64,000 nt of DNA from Aurantiacibacter sediminis. Lineage in GTDB: Bacteria > Pseudomonadota > Alphaproteobacteria > Sphingomonadales > Sphingomonadaceae. The DNA lies in assembly GCF_016019885.1 (NCBI RefSeq), contig NZ_JAEANY010000001.1, positions 558,001 through 622,000 on the forward strand. Direction: 5' to 3'. This document shows, one piece after another, positions 42,963 through 51,342 of this stretch. The notes beneath the pieces are model-generated. The model ran no database searches, was not told where the DNA came from, and saw only the letters and a program-made list of their open reading frames with translations. Numbering within the stretch: position 1 is the first letter of the stretch; every line of letters begins with the position of its first letter. Made by a program: the position numbers and the translations under genes.

Positions 42963-44177
42963 ATGGAACAGGCACTTGCACTTTTCGAAGCCCAGCCCCT
43001 CTGGGCGCAATCGCTGATCGGGCTGATCCTGCTGGCGGTCGCTGCGCTGCTGGTGAATTTCCTGCTGAAGAAAGTGCTGCTGCGACTTGCTGCACCTTTC
43101 CTCGATACGCGCACGCTGACGGCAGACAAAGCCGCAGCCCGGCTGGCGACGGTCGCTCCGCTGCTGCTGATTGCGCGCGGAATCTATCAGGTGCCGCATT
43201 TGCCGGAGGAAGTCCGGCAGCTGATCGAGAACGTCGCGATGGCCAGCATTATCCTGAGCGTCGCGATGGCGATCAGCAAGGGTCTCGATTACGTCAACGA
43301 GATTTACAATCGCACGCCGCAGGCCCGTAATAAGCCGATCAAGGGTTACATCCAGGTCATCAAGATCGTCGTCTATTGCGCGGCCGCGATCCTGGCGATT
43401 GCTGCGCTGATCGAGCAGTCACCGCTGCTTCTGCTGTCCGGCCTCGGTGCGATGGCGGCGGTGCTGCTGCTGGTGTTCAAGGACACGATCCTCTCACTTG
43501 TCGCCAGCGTGCAGCTGTCGAGCAACGATATGCTGCGGGTGGGAGACTGGATCGAAGTGCCCGGCATGAATGCCGATGGCGATGTCATCGATATCGCACT
43601 GCATACGGTGAAAGTGCAGAATTTCGACAAGACGATCGTCAACATCCCGACCTATCGCCTGATCGCCGACAGCTTCCGCAATTGGCGCGGCATGTCCGAA
43701 GCCGGCGGGCGGCGGATCAAACGGTCGCTGCCGCTCGACCAGAACTCGGTGCGCTTCCTGTCGGACGAGGAAGTGCAGGGCCTGCGCCGCTTTCGCCTCC
43801 TCAACGATTACCTTTCCGCCAAGGATGCTGAGCTGCGCGAATGGAACGCGCGCGAATTGGCGGGCGATACCAATCCGGTGAATGCGCGGCGCTTTACCAA
43901 TATCGGCACATTCCGCGCCTATGTGATCGCTTATCTGAAAGCCCATCCGGAGCTTTCGACCGAAGCCTTTACCCTGCTTGTCCGACAGCTGGAGCCGACG
44001 CCGCAGGGCCTGCCGCTGCAGATCTATTGCTTTACAGGCACGACCGTGTGGGCGGAGTATGAGCGTATCCAGGCCGATCTTTTCGATCACCTGCTGGCAA
44101 TTCTGCCGGAGTTCGGATTGCGTCTATTCCAAGAGCCGAGCGGCCTCGATTTCACCAATCTGCGGAACGCCAGTTGA
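42963..44177 (+). CDS. MscS-family mechanosensitive channel (large-N-terminal type)
   Basis: 404 residues. Two N-terminal hydrophobic helices (about 15-34 and 93-104), a pair at about 127-148, then the pore-lining helix region LLLSGLGAMAAVLLLVFKDTILSLVASVQLSSNDMLRVGDWI and the MscS beta domain. The C-terminal cap is beta-rich. It releases solutes on osmotic downshift. Family members of this length resemble YbdG/YnaI. It abuts the S41 peptidase gene (convergent, 2-base gap). Confidence 0.9.
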   Translation: MEQALALFEAQPLWAQSLIGLILLAVAALLVNFLLKKVLLRLAAPFLDTRTLTADKAAARLATVAPLLLIARGIYQVPHLPEEVRQLIENVAMASIILSVAMAISKGLDYVNEIYNRTPQARNKPIKGYIQVIKIVVYCAAAILAIAALIEQSPLLLLSGLGAMAAVLLLVFKDTILSLVASVQLSSNDMLRVGDWIEVPGMNADGDVIDIALHTVKVQNFDKTIVNIPTYRLIADSFRNWRGMSEAGGRRIKRSLPLDQNSVRFLSDEEVQGLRRFRLLNDYLSAKDAELREWNARELAGDTNPVNARRFTNIGTFRAYVIAYLKAHPELSTEAFTLLVRQLEPTPQGLPLQIYCFTGTTVWAEYERIQADLFDHLLAILPEFGLRLFQEPSGLDFTNLRNAS

Positions 44178-44179
44178 GA

Positions 44180-45253
44180 TTAGTCGCAGCGGCTCTCGAG
44201 CCAAAGACGAGCGGCCTCGACGTGGTCGGCAACGTCGTCTTCAAAAGGCACATCGGCTGGCACGCCAACATTGTCGAAGGGCTCCTCCGGCAGCCGCATA
44301 GACCGGGTCATCGGCCAGCGCAGGGTATAGTCACCCGAAGGCGAGGTCGCCTCAATAACGTTGGAATAATCGATAACCCCGGCGGTGGGTCCGCCGAAGA
44401 AGGTGACCTTGTCGCTGAAGCGCGCGTCAATCGCAAATTGGTCGCCGGATGAGCCTGCACCCTCAGCCAGGATGCCGACGCGCTGGGGAAATTCGTAAAC
44501 TTGCGGATAGGTCTCGATGCTTACGACATCCTCGCCGAGCGGTACATATCGGGCACCGCTTTCCGCGCGCGCCATCACGCTGGCTACCAGATCGCGCACT
44601 TCCTGCGGCATGGTCTCGTCCGCGCCGAGTTCGCGTAAATACGCAAGATTGCGCGGCGACGCCCGCAGCTCCGCGCCGACTGTATAGATCGGCCGGGTGT
44701 AGAGATACGCCATCAGCGGCGCATAGGTGAGGTCCGATCCGCCGCTATTGCCGCGCATGTCGATGATGAGATTGGGCGTAGACGTAATCGTCTCGTGATG
44801 CTCTTCGAGCAGAGCCGCGAATTCGTCCGCCGCCTCCATCTGGAAATGCGGCACGCGCAGAATCACCGTATCCTCGGAAAGTCGCGTGAAAGTGAAGGCA
44901 TAGGGCAGGTCGAAGATGCGATAGTGCCGCTGCGGACCGGTGTCCGGATAGGGGTCTGGCGGCGAAACGATATTGGACTGGATGGCCAGATGCCCGTCGC
45001 CAAACCATTCCAGCAGCGCCGACATCGCATGGATGCGCGCTTCTGGATTTGCGGCAATCCGCTCATTCATCAGCGAAAGCTGCGCTTCGTAATCTTGCCG
45101 GTCTGCCGTTTCGAACCCTGCATATTCCCGCTCGATGATACGGGTCAGGAACATGATGTCGCCATCATATCGGGTGGCCTGCGCCATCACTGCGGAAGGT
45201 GCGAACGCCAGAATGGCCAATAGAGTCGCGGCGATGCGGGAGAATAGTTCCAT
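44180..45253 (-). CDS. S41-family peptidase (C-terminal processing type)
   Basis: 357 residues from the ATG at 45253 (MELFSRIAATLLAILAF), giving a signal peptide cleaved after AVMAQA. The catalytic core is DLIIDMRGNSGGSDLTYAPLMAYLY followed by GILAEGAGSSGDQFAIDARF with the serine in GAGSSG. No PDZ domain was seen. The substrate is unknown. Secreted S41 peptidases in this group cut periplasmic proteins. Confidence 0.86.
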   Translation of the reverse strand: MELFSRIAATLLAILAFAPSAVMAQATRYDGDIMFLTRIIEREYAGFETADRQDYEAQLSLMNERIAANPEARIHAMSALLEWFGDGHLAIQSNIVSPPDPYPDTGPQRHYRIFDLPYAFTFTRLSEDTVILRVPHFQMEAADEFAALLEEHHETITSTPNLIIDMRGNSGGSDLTYAPLMAYLYTRPIYTVGAELRASPRNLAYLRELGADETMPQEVRDLVASVMARAESGARYVPLGEDVVSIETYPQVYEFPQRVGILAEGAGSSGDQFAIDARFSDKVTFFGGPTAGVIDYSNVIEATSPSGDYTLRWPMTRSMRLPEEPFDNVGVPADVPFEDDVADHVEAARLWLESRCD

Positions 45254-45304
45254 GCGGCGCAGCTTATCTGCGCGCACATGAATGGCAAGCGACAAGGGCA
45301 AAGG

Positions 45305-45340
45305 AAAACCCCGGTCGCGGTTTTGCGCGTCCGGGGTTTT
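45305..45340. terminator. Bidirectional intrinsic terminator
   Basis: A perfect 10-bp stem, AAAACCCCGG (45305-45314) and CCGGGGTTTT (45331-45340), with a 16-base loop, ends in T-rich or A-rich runs for both strands. It lies between the S41 peptidase start and the ctrA 3' side, so it probably ends ctrA transcription. Confidence 0.8.
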
Positions 45341-45377
45341 CTCGGGTACCCCCCATTCGAAAACGGGTTATCGCAGC

Positions 45378-45496
45378 CCGGGGTTCAAGCGGGCATTAAA
45401 GAGATTCTCGGATCGCCTGCGATCCGCAAGGCCGACCGGCCGTCGCGCGGTTAGCGCCGAATCCAAGCGGGCGGATGTTCGCGCCGGCGCTTGAGG
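45378..45496. repeat. Dispersed non-coding element, copy B
   Basis: The second copy of the element at 17221-17330. It lies 3' of ctrA, just as copy A lies 3' of the GTA capsid gene. CCGGGGTTCA, CCGCAAGGCCGA, CCAAGC, CGGATGT and CCGGCGCTTGAGG are shared in the same order. Confidence 0.65.
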
Positions 45497-45502
45497 AGAA
45501 GA

Positions 45503-46198
45503 TTACGCAGCTTCCTGCTCTGCGTCGGGATCGCGCAGCACGTAGCCGCGGCCCCATACGGTTTCGATATAATTGTCACCGCCGCATGCGCTCGAGAGCT
45601 TCTTGCGCAGCTTACAGATGAACACGTCAATGATCTTGAGTTCGGGCTCGTCCATTCCGCCGTACAGGTGGTTGAGGAACATTTCCTTGGTGAGCGTCGT
45701 GCCCTTGCGCAGCGAAAGCAGCTCGAGCATCGCATATTCCTTGCCGGTCAGGTGGACACGGGCGCCGTCGACTTCGACAGTCTTGGCGTCGAGATTGACT
45801 GCCAGCTTGCCGGTGCGGATGATCGACTGGCTGTGGCCTTTCGAGCGACGCACAACGGCGTGAATCCGGGCAACCAGCTCATCGCGGTGGAAAGGCTTGG
45901 TCACATAATCGTCTGCGCCGAAGCCGAAGGATCGGATCTTGCTGTCCATTTCGGCGATGCCCGAAAGGATCAGGACCGGCGTCTGCACCTTGGCGACGCG
46001 CAGCTTCTTCAGCACGTCATAGCCGTGCATATCCGGCAGGTTCAGGTCGAGCAGGATGATATCGTAATCATACAGCTTACCCAGATCGAGGCCTTCCTCG
46101 CCCAGATCGGTCGAGTAGACATTGAAGCCTTCGGTGGTGAGCATCAGCTCGATTGCTTTTGCCGTTGTCGGCTCGTCTTCAATCAACAGAACGCGCAT
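45503..46198 (-). CDS. ctrA: Cell-cycle master response regulator CtrA
   Basis: 231 residues from the ATG at 46198 (MRVLLIEDE), the length of Caulobacter CtrA. Receiver with D51 ([10 protein letters not shown]), phospho-switch region and K near 103 (VTKPFHRDE), then an OmpR-type winged helix with [32 protein letters not shown], the signature of CtrA DNA-binding domains. In Caulobacter and other alphaproteobacteria it controls division, motility and, in GTA producers, the GTA genes. AAGGGG lies 8 bases before the start; two TTAACC/TTAA boxes lie in its upstream 150 bases. Confidence 0.95.
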   Translation of the reverse strand: MRVLLIEDEPTTAKAIELMLTTEGFNVYSTDLGEEGLDLGKLYDYDIILLDLNLPDMHGYDVLKKLRVAKVQTPVLILSGIAEMDSKIRSFGFGADDYVTKPFHRDELVARIHAVVRRSKGHSQSIIRTGKLAVNLDAKTVEVDGARVHLTGKEYAMLELLSLRKGTTLTKEMFLNHLYGGMDEPELKIIDVFICKLRKKLSSACGGDNYIETVWGRGYVLRDPDAEQEAA

Positions 46199-46412
46199 TA
46201 TGGGTCCCCTTGTGTCCCCGTTGGTAACCTCCCGATAGGAGGTGTTGCCATGAATTAACCACGGCACTTCTCACCAAAAAAGGTTAATAATTTGTTTCCG
46301 GCGTTAACACTTTCTCGGTGAGTCTTTCGGGTGACACCCGGGAACCCGTTAATTTTGGCGGGTTTTGAGGTTGGGGCATCTCAACATTTTCTACCAACCG
46401 GCGGCAGGATGG
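46199..46412. promoter_or_regulatory. ctrA upstream region with clustered TTAA boxes
   Basis: 213 bases between ctrA and the phytase remnant. TTAA occurs at 46255, 46284, 46304 and 46349, with TTAACCA at 46255 close to a CtrA half-site; spacings (25, 16 and 41 bases) do not match the classic TTAA-N7-TTAA. A 5-bp hairpin (CCTCC/GGAGG, 46229-46243) lies in the leader. Confidence 0.35.
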
Positions 46413-46577
46413 TTAGTCCGACTCCAACGCCTCGACGATCGCCTGCCAGCTGACCAGCTTGAAGTTCTGCGCGGCTGGCGCGTTCAGGCCGTCCTGCGCC
46501 ACGAAGAGCCCTTGCGGGTAATCCGGGCCGAAATTGCCGAGGGTGAGGTCGATGCCGTCGGTTTCCTCTGCCGAACC
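46413..46577 (-). pseudogene. Detached C-terminus of the phytase
   Basis: After the TAA at 46578-46580 the same frame stays open for 54 codons and ends at 46413-46415 with TAA. It encodes [18 protein letters not shown], then [11 protein letters not shown] and QNFKLVSW, which match the last strand and closing segment of beta-propeller phytases. It is therefore the lost tail of the upstream gene, with no likely start of its own. Confidence 0.85.
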
Positions 46578-47429
46578 TTAGAGCCCCTCGCCAATCGCGA
46601 AGCGGCCCAGCGGCGCCATGTCAGGCAGGCGATAGACCGCAAAAGCGTTGTCTCCCTGGCTCGATGCGACGAGGTAGCCGCCATTTGCGCCATCAGGAGC
46701 CAGCGAAAGCCCTTCGACATCGGCCACCAGATATTGGTTGTCGATCGGGGCGACCAGCGCGCCTTGCGTCGCCCCATCGGCGAAACGCCAGATGCCCGCC
46801 ACTTCCTCGCCGACATAAAGCGTTCCGTCGCGATCATCGAAAACGCACCCTTCGGGCTGTGTCGGGACGGAGAATTCGCGAATAAGCGCGGTCTGCGGCA
46901 CTTGGCCGTCGGCCCATTCCGCTATTTCATATTCGCGTAGCGCGCCGTTTTTCAGCACTGCCAGCACGGTAAGCGCGCCATGGGTGGAAAGGCACAGGCC
47001 GTAGCCTTCGCCCGGGCCGCTCGGCACGCGGCCTACAGGCTCCATCTCACCTGCCGAGGTATTGAGCGTGTAGAACACGATATGCGAATTGAGCGGATCG
47101 TTCCGGTCGCTCGCAGCGACGAAGACGGTGCCGTCTCCCAGCTCAACGAGGTCGACATTGTTGACTTCTCCGGCGTCGGTGAAGCTCAATATCTCGCCCT
47201 CGAGATTGTAGACATAAAGGCCCGCTTTCTTGTCGGTCGCCACAATCAGGCTGGCGGAGGGATCGCTCGGGTTGCGCCAGATCGCCGGATCATCCGCCGC
47301 ATCATCGTTCTGCGTACCGACAGGTACAGTCTCTGCGTGTGCCGCTACCGGCGCGGGCGGCAGGCCTACCGGCGTGGTTGCACACCCTGCCAGGAGGGCG
47401 GACATCGTCGCGATTGCCAGACTGCGCAT
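46578..47429 (-). CDS. Beta-propeller phytase, truncated by nonsense codon
   Basis: 283 residues up to a TAA, against about 335-340 for the intact family member. A lipoprotein-type signal (LLAGC, Cys about 16) precedes DDPAIWRNPSDPSASLIVATDKKAG, and EGCVFDDRDGTLYVGEEVAGIW with IDNQYLVADVEGLSLA follows, all calcium- and phosphate-site segments of the six-bladed phytase. It would release phosphate from phytate in the periplasm. A single G-to-T change (GAA to TAA) explains the stop. It overlaps the TonB receptor stop by 1 base. It is probably inactive unless the stop is read through. Confidence 0.85.
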   Translation of the reverse strand: MRSLAIATMSALLAGCATTPVGLPPAPVAAHAETVPVGTQNDDAADDPAIWRNPSDPSASLIVATDKKAGLYVYNLEGEILSFTDAGEVNNVDLVELGDGTVFVAASDRNDPLNSHIVFYTLNTSAGEMEPVGRVPSGPGEGYGLCLSTHGALTVLAVLKNGALREYEIAEWADGQVPQTALIREFSVPTQPEGCVFDDRDGTLYVGEEVAGIWRFADGATQGALVAPIDNQYLVADVEGLSLAPDGANGGYLVASSQGDNAFAVYRLPDMAPLGRFAIGEGL

Positions 47430-50296
47430 CAGAAGGTCACCCGCACACCGCCCTTGAAGGTGCGGCCATAGATTTCATACTGGTAATTGTTCTGACGCCC
47501 GCCAACGGTGTTGTAAGCGAAATATTCCGCATCGGTCAGGTTCACCGCCTCTACGAAAATCTGGAAGTTCTCCGTGATGCGATAGCGTGCGCTGGCATCG
47601 AGCTGGAAGTGACTGTCGACAAAGCGATCCTCTTCCGGCGAACCATTAAGCTCATCCAAGTAATCGTCGCGATATGTGCCTGCCAAACGCAGGCTGATGG
47701 GGCAGCGCTCATATCCGATGACGCCGTTGAGCGTGTGCTCCGACGTTGCCGGCAAAGCGATGGTGCGCGTCGGGCCAACAGCGCCCAGTTCGCCCACGCC
47801 GCTATCGGGAACATCGCCGCTCGCATCCGTCCAGGTGTAATTCGCCTGCGTGATGATGCCATCGAAGGGCGCTGGCAGCATGTCCCACTGCATGGCAAAG
47901 CCCAGTTCGACGCCGAAGATTTCTGCGCTGTCTCCATTAAGCGGGATCACCGCTTCATCGAAGGGAATGCCGTTGAAAACGAGGCGATCGCCATCGCTTT
48001 CATACTCGACATTGACGATGTAGTTCGACACATCCTTGTAGAAGATGCCTGCGCTCACCGCGCCATTGCCGCCAAAATAATAGTCGACGCCAAAATCGAG
48101 GTTCCAGGCTTCGTAGGGTTCGAGATCGGGATTGCCGAATTCGCCTTCCACCTCGTCATCATCGTTCTGTTCGGTCACGAAACGCGGTGCAAGCTGGGAA
48201 AAGCCGGGGCGCACAAGGCTGCGATACGCGGCGGCGCGGAAGACGAGATCTTCCACCGGCTCATAACGGATATTCAGGCTGGGGAGGAAATAGCCGTAAT
48301 TGCTGCTGGTAAGATTCTGATTGACGATGACGGTATCGTCGGCGGCTATCATGCCATTTGGTAGCGTGCCGTCTTCCTCGATCAGCTGCACGAAATTGCC
48401 GACGATATCGGTCTGCGTGTGCTCATATCGCACACCGCCGATCACCAGAAAATTATCGGTTTCCCAGCGGCCCAACAGATAGGCGGCATAAACGTCTTCC
48501 TCGACCGCATAATCCTCAGCCGCGCTGTCGAACTGACTGTCGATCGGCTGGAATTCGAACTGGTCGAAATTGGCGAAGAAGAAATCGGTCGGTTCGGTCA
48601 GGCCGGGCAGCGGCGAGAGATCAGTGATGCGATAGGTCGGGCCTTCGCCCAGCACATCGGACAGCAGGTAGCCGTCCAATTCGTAAAACGCGATATCGCC
48701 ATTGAATGTCTTGTCGCGCCAGCGGCCCTTCAGGCCTGTTTGGAGAGTGAAGACACTGCCATCGGACACGAATTCACGCGCCACATCGAATTGCAGCGTG
48801 TATTCCTCATCCACGGCGTCCGAAAGCTGCGTCAGCTCGACATCGTTCAGCTCGTAAGTTGACGGATCGAAGAAATCAGCAACGCCGGTGACCGAGTAGA
48901 GCGGCACGCGCGGGTTGGAATAGTCGATTGTCGCCACAAGGCCGTCACCTTCGAAATCACGCTCGAAAGTCGTCGGGTCGACACTGTTGTCTTCGCGCTC
49001 CGATGATCGGGCATAGCTGCCCATATATTCAACGGTCCATGGGCCGCTTACGGTCTCGCCGCCAAGGCTCAGCGAATAGATTTCCTGCCGCTCGAAGCGG
49101 TCCTTCACATCGCGCTCCACGGTGATGCCATATTCCTCGCCCGGATCGGAGGGGTCGAAATCGGCATAGGTCGCGGCATTGCTCGTGCCGCCGACCAGCG
49201 CATCGCCGAAATCGAAAGTCAGGCGGCGGCGGAACTCCTGATCGTCGAAGCGCGAATAGAGGCCGCGCACATACCATTCAGTGGTGTCGGAGATAAGGAA
49301 ATCCAGACCAAGCGATCCGCTGATCCGTTCGCGCTCCACATCGTAGTCGCGATACTGGACTTCCTCGGCATAGACGAGTCCGTCATTACTCTCCCAATCA
49401 TCCGCTTCGATATTGTCGGTTTCGAAGAAGCGGTTGTAATAGGAAAGGCCGCCCGAAATGCCGATGCTGTCGGTCAGGCGATAGGCAAAGTTCGCACTCG
49501 CCTTCGGGTTCAGTTCTTCGGAATATTCATTGTAGCTGCCCTCTGCCGAGAGGGTGAGGAAATCGCCGCGGCGATCGAACGCGCTGACCGTGTTGATCTC
49601 GATACTGGCGCCGATCGTGTCGGCATCCATGTCCGGCGTGAGCGATTTGCGCACCTCGATGCTTTCGATGATGTCGCTGGCAATCACGTCCAGCGCGACG
49701 GCGCGGATATCGCCTTCGGGCGAGGGAACGCGTACGCCGTTGATCGAGGTGGCATTCAGGTTCGGGTCAAGACCCCTCACGGCCACAAAGCGGCCCTCGC
49801 CCTGATCGTTCAGCACGTTGATGCCCGGCAGGCGGCGCAAGCTTTCCGCCACGTTCTGGTCCGGGAACTGGCCGATGGCATCGCGGCTCAGCACATCGAC
49901 GATGGTGTCCGACGCATATTCGCGCGCAAGCGCATTCGACTGGTTGGCGCGCTGGCCGTAGACGAGGATGCTGGAGGCATCGTCACCGCCGAGCAGGAAG
50001 TTCGCGGTGACCGTGCCCGTTTCCGGCACGATAATGGTCTGGCTCTCACTCGGCACGCCCTGGAAGCGTGCTCGCAGCGTGTAAGTGCCTGCTGGAACGT
50101 CAGCGATGCGGAAGCTGCCATCGCGCTCCGTCACCACCTGCCGGCCAAGCTCGACAATGCTGACGACCGCGGATTGCAGCGAGACGGTTTCGGTCTCATC
50201 GACGACGACGCCGACGACGTCCCCGGCAAGGGCAGGCGTGGCGATTAGTGCGAGAGCGGATGCGCTGGCACTGGCGAGCAGGCGAGTGGATTTCAT
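47429..50296 (-). CDS. TonB-dependent outer-membrane receptor
   Basis: 955 residues. Signal peptide, a carboxypeptidase-like domain (VVGVVVDETETV...DGSFRIADVPAGTYTLRARFQG, about 25-95), the plug with IVDVLSRDAIGQFPDQNVAESLRRLPGINV, and a 22-strand barrel ending in GGVRVTF with terminal Phe. It belongs to the Xanthomonas/Caulobacter-type receptors that import oligomers. With the phytase it forms a probable phytate/inositol-phosphate uptake locus. The ribosome-binding site GGGAGG is inside an 8-bp hairpin. Confidence 0.93.
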   Translation of the reverse strand: MKSTRLLASASASALALIATPALAGDVVGVVVDETETVSLQSAVVSIVELGRQVVTERDGSFRIADVPAGTYTLRARFQGVPSESQTIIVPETGTVTANFLLGGDDASSILVYGQRANQSNALAREYASDTIVDVLSRDAIGQFPDQNVAESLRRLPGINVLNDQGEGRFVAVRGLDPNLNATSINGVRVPSPEGDIRAVALDVIASDIIESIEVRKSLTPDMDADTIGASIEINTVSAFDRRGDFLTLSAEGSYNEYSEELNPKASANFAYRLTDSIGISGGLSYYNRFFETDNIEADDWESNDGLVYAEEVQYRDYDVERERISGSLGLDFLISDTTEWYVRGLYSRFDDQEFRRRLTFDFGDALVGGTSNAATYADFDPSDPGEEYGITVERDVKDRFERQEIYSLSLGGETVSGPWTVEYMGSYARSSEREDNSVDPTTFERDFEGDGLVATIDYSNPRVPLYSVTGVADFFDPSTYELNDVELTQLSDAVDEEYTLQFDVAREFVSDGSVFTLQTGLKGRWRDKTFNGDIAFYELDGYLLSDVLGEGPTYRITDLSPLPGLTEPTDFFFANFDQFEFQPIDSQFDSAAEDYAVEEDVYAAYLLGRWETDNFLVIGGVRYEHTQTDIVGNFVQLIEEDGTLPNGMIAADDTVIVNQNLTSSNYGYFLPSLNIRYEPVEDLVFRAAAYRSLVRPGFSQLAPRFVTEQNDDDEVEGEFGNPDLEPYEAWNLDFGVDYYFGGNGAVSAGIFYKDVSNYIVNVEYESDGDRLVFNGIPFDEAVIPLNGDSAEIFGVELGFAMQWDMLPAPFDGIITQANYTWTDASGDVPDSGVGELGAVGPTRTIALPATSEHTLNGVIGYERCPISLRLAGTYRDDYLDELNGSPEEDRFVDSHFQLDASARYRITENFQIFVEAVNLTDAEYFAYNTVGGRQNNYQYEIYGRTFKGGVRVTF

Positions 50297-50301
50297 GATG
50301 G

Positions 50302-50324
50302 ACCTCCCAGAAAAGATGGGAGGT
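50302..50324 (-). promoter_or_regulatory. Ribosome-binding-site hairpin of the TonB receptor
   Basis: On the minus strand ACCTCCCA and TGGGAGGT form a perfect 8-bp stem around a 7-base loop. The 3' arm contains the Shine-Dalgarno sequence GGGAGG, 6 bases before the ATG at 50296. Folding would hide the ribosome-binding site. Confidence 0.7.
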
Positions 50325-50434
50325 GATTAGGCCGCGCGTGTGTCCGTCCGATTGCGGATCGGTGACAGCCGAATGGCAATTCTGCGACTTGTTTGTCACG
50401 TTGCACGGCGGCAACATCGGGCGGCGCGACTGAT

Positions 50435-51331
50435 TTAGTCCGCCGCGATCCCTACGACGGCCACCCGCGTCCCATCAGGACTCACCGCGATACGCGTCGC
50501 GCTGGCGAGGCCGTGGTGGGCGAGGTCGGCGATCACCTCCCAGCCCTCTGCCCCCTCGCGCCAGCGGTGGAGCTGCGTGCCTTCGATCTGCAGGATCGAG
50601 CCGTCGGGCGCCCAGGTGTAATTGGCATTGGTCCCGGCAATCGGCGTGATCGGGCGCACGGCGCGGCTTTCGGGATCGACCGCCTTGATCCACACCTCCT
50701 CATTGGTCTGCCGGTGAACGAAGCTGAATTCAGAGGTGCCCGGGATCAAATGCGGGGAAGCGGGCACGGCATGGCCGCTGACGAAATGATACGCCTGCTC
50801 GCCCGCATGGCTAAGCGCGACGTTGAAGCCATAGCGCGACCAGAACAGCACGTCGCCGCTCGCATGGTTGCGCGCGAAATAGCCGACCGGCTCGTCCACC
50901 CCTGCTGTTTCGAGCAGCCACACGGGATTGCCGGGATCGGCGCGGTCCACTTGCCAGATCGAGCGGTTGCGCTCGAACACGACAGAGATCGTGCGATTGT
51001 CGGGCGAAGGCGTGGGCGAATATTCGTTCTCCGGCGTGCGGGTGATCTGTGTGTGCGTGCCGGAGGCAATGTCATACTCCCACACATCGGTCTGCGCGCC
51101 ATCGCTGCGCGAGTAGACGAAACTGTCGCCGCCCGGCGTGAAGAACGGTTGGTTGTCGTAGAGCGTGGGGCGATTGGTGGTGTTGATGCCGCCCGAAAGC
51201 GCGTCGTCCGAGGCGGAGGCATCGTAGGCAAAGAGGAAAATATCCGGCTGCGGCTCGGGCACGTCTTGCGCGAGGGCGGGGGTGGCGAGCGCTAGGCTGC
51301 CGAGGATGGTTAGGGGTGGGCGGTTTGACAT
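50435..51331 (-). CDS. PD40/TolB-type beta-propeller protein, secreted
   Basis: 298 residues from the ATG at 51331. Signal peptide (MSNRPPLTILGSLALATPALAQ). WD40-like PD40 repeats: GGDSFVYSRSDGAQTDVWEYD, ISVVFERNRSIWQVD, ANYTWAPDGSILQIEG and AVSPDGTRVAVVG. It might bind a sugar or protein in the periplasm. No ribosome-binding site is seen in the 12 bases before the restriction enzyme gene stop, so its normal upstream region may have been displaced. It is the first gene of the receptor locus. Confidence 0.75.
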   Translation of the reverse strand: MSNRPPLTILGSLALATPALAQDVPEPQPDIFLFAYDASASDDALSGGINTTNRPTLYDNQPFFTPGGDSFVYSRSDGAQTDVWEYDIASGTHTQITRTPENEYSPTPSPDNRTISVVFERNRSIWQVDRADPGNPVWLLETAGVDEPVGYFARNHASGDVLFWSRYGFNVALSHAGEQAYHFVSGHAVPASPHLIPGTSEFSFVHRQTNEEVWIKAVDPESRAVRPITPIAGTNANYTWAPDGSILQIEGTQLHRWREGAEGWEVIADLAHHGLASATRIAVSPDGTRVAVVGIAAD

Positions 51332-51342
51332 GAAATTTTCGG

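Noticed and set aside
50325-50434. Pho box before the TonB receptor
   Set aside because: A single CTGTCAC is present but the second heptamer four bases later matches only about 4 of 7 positions.
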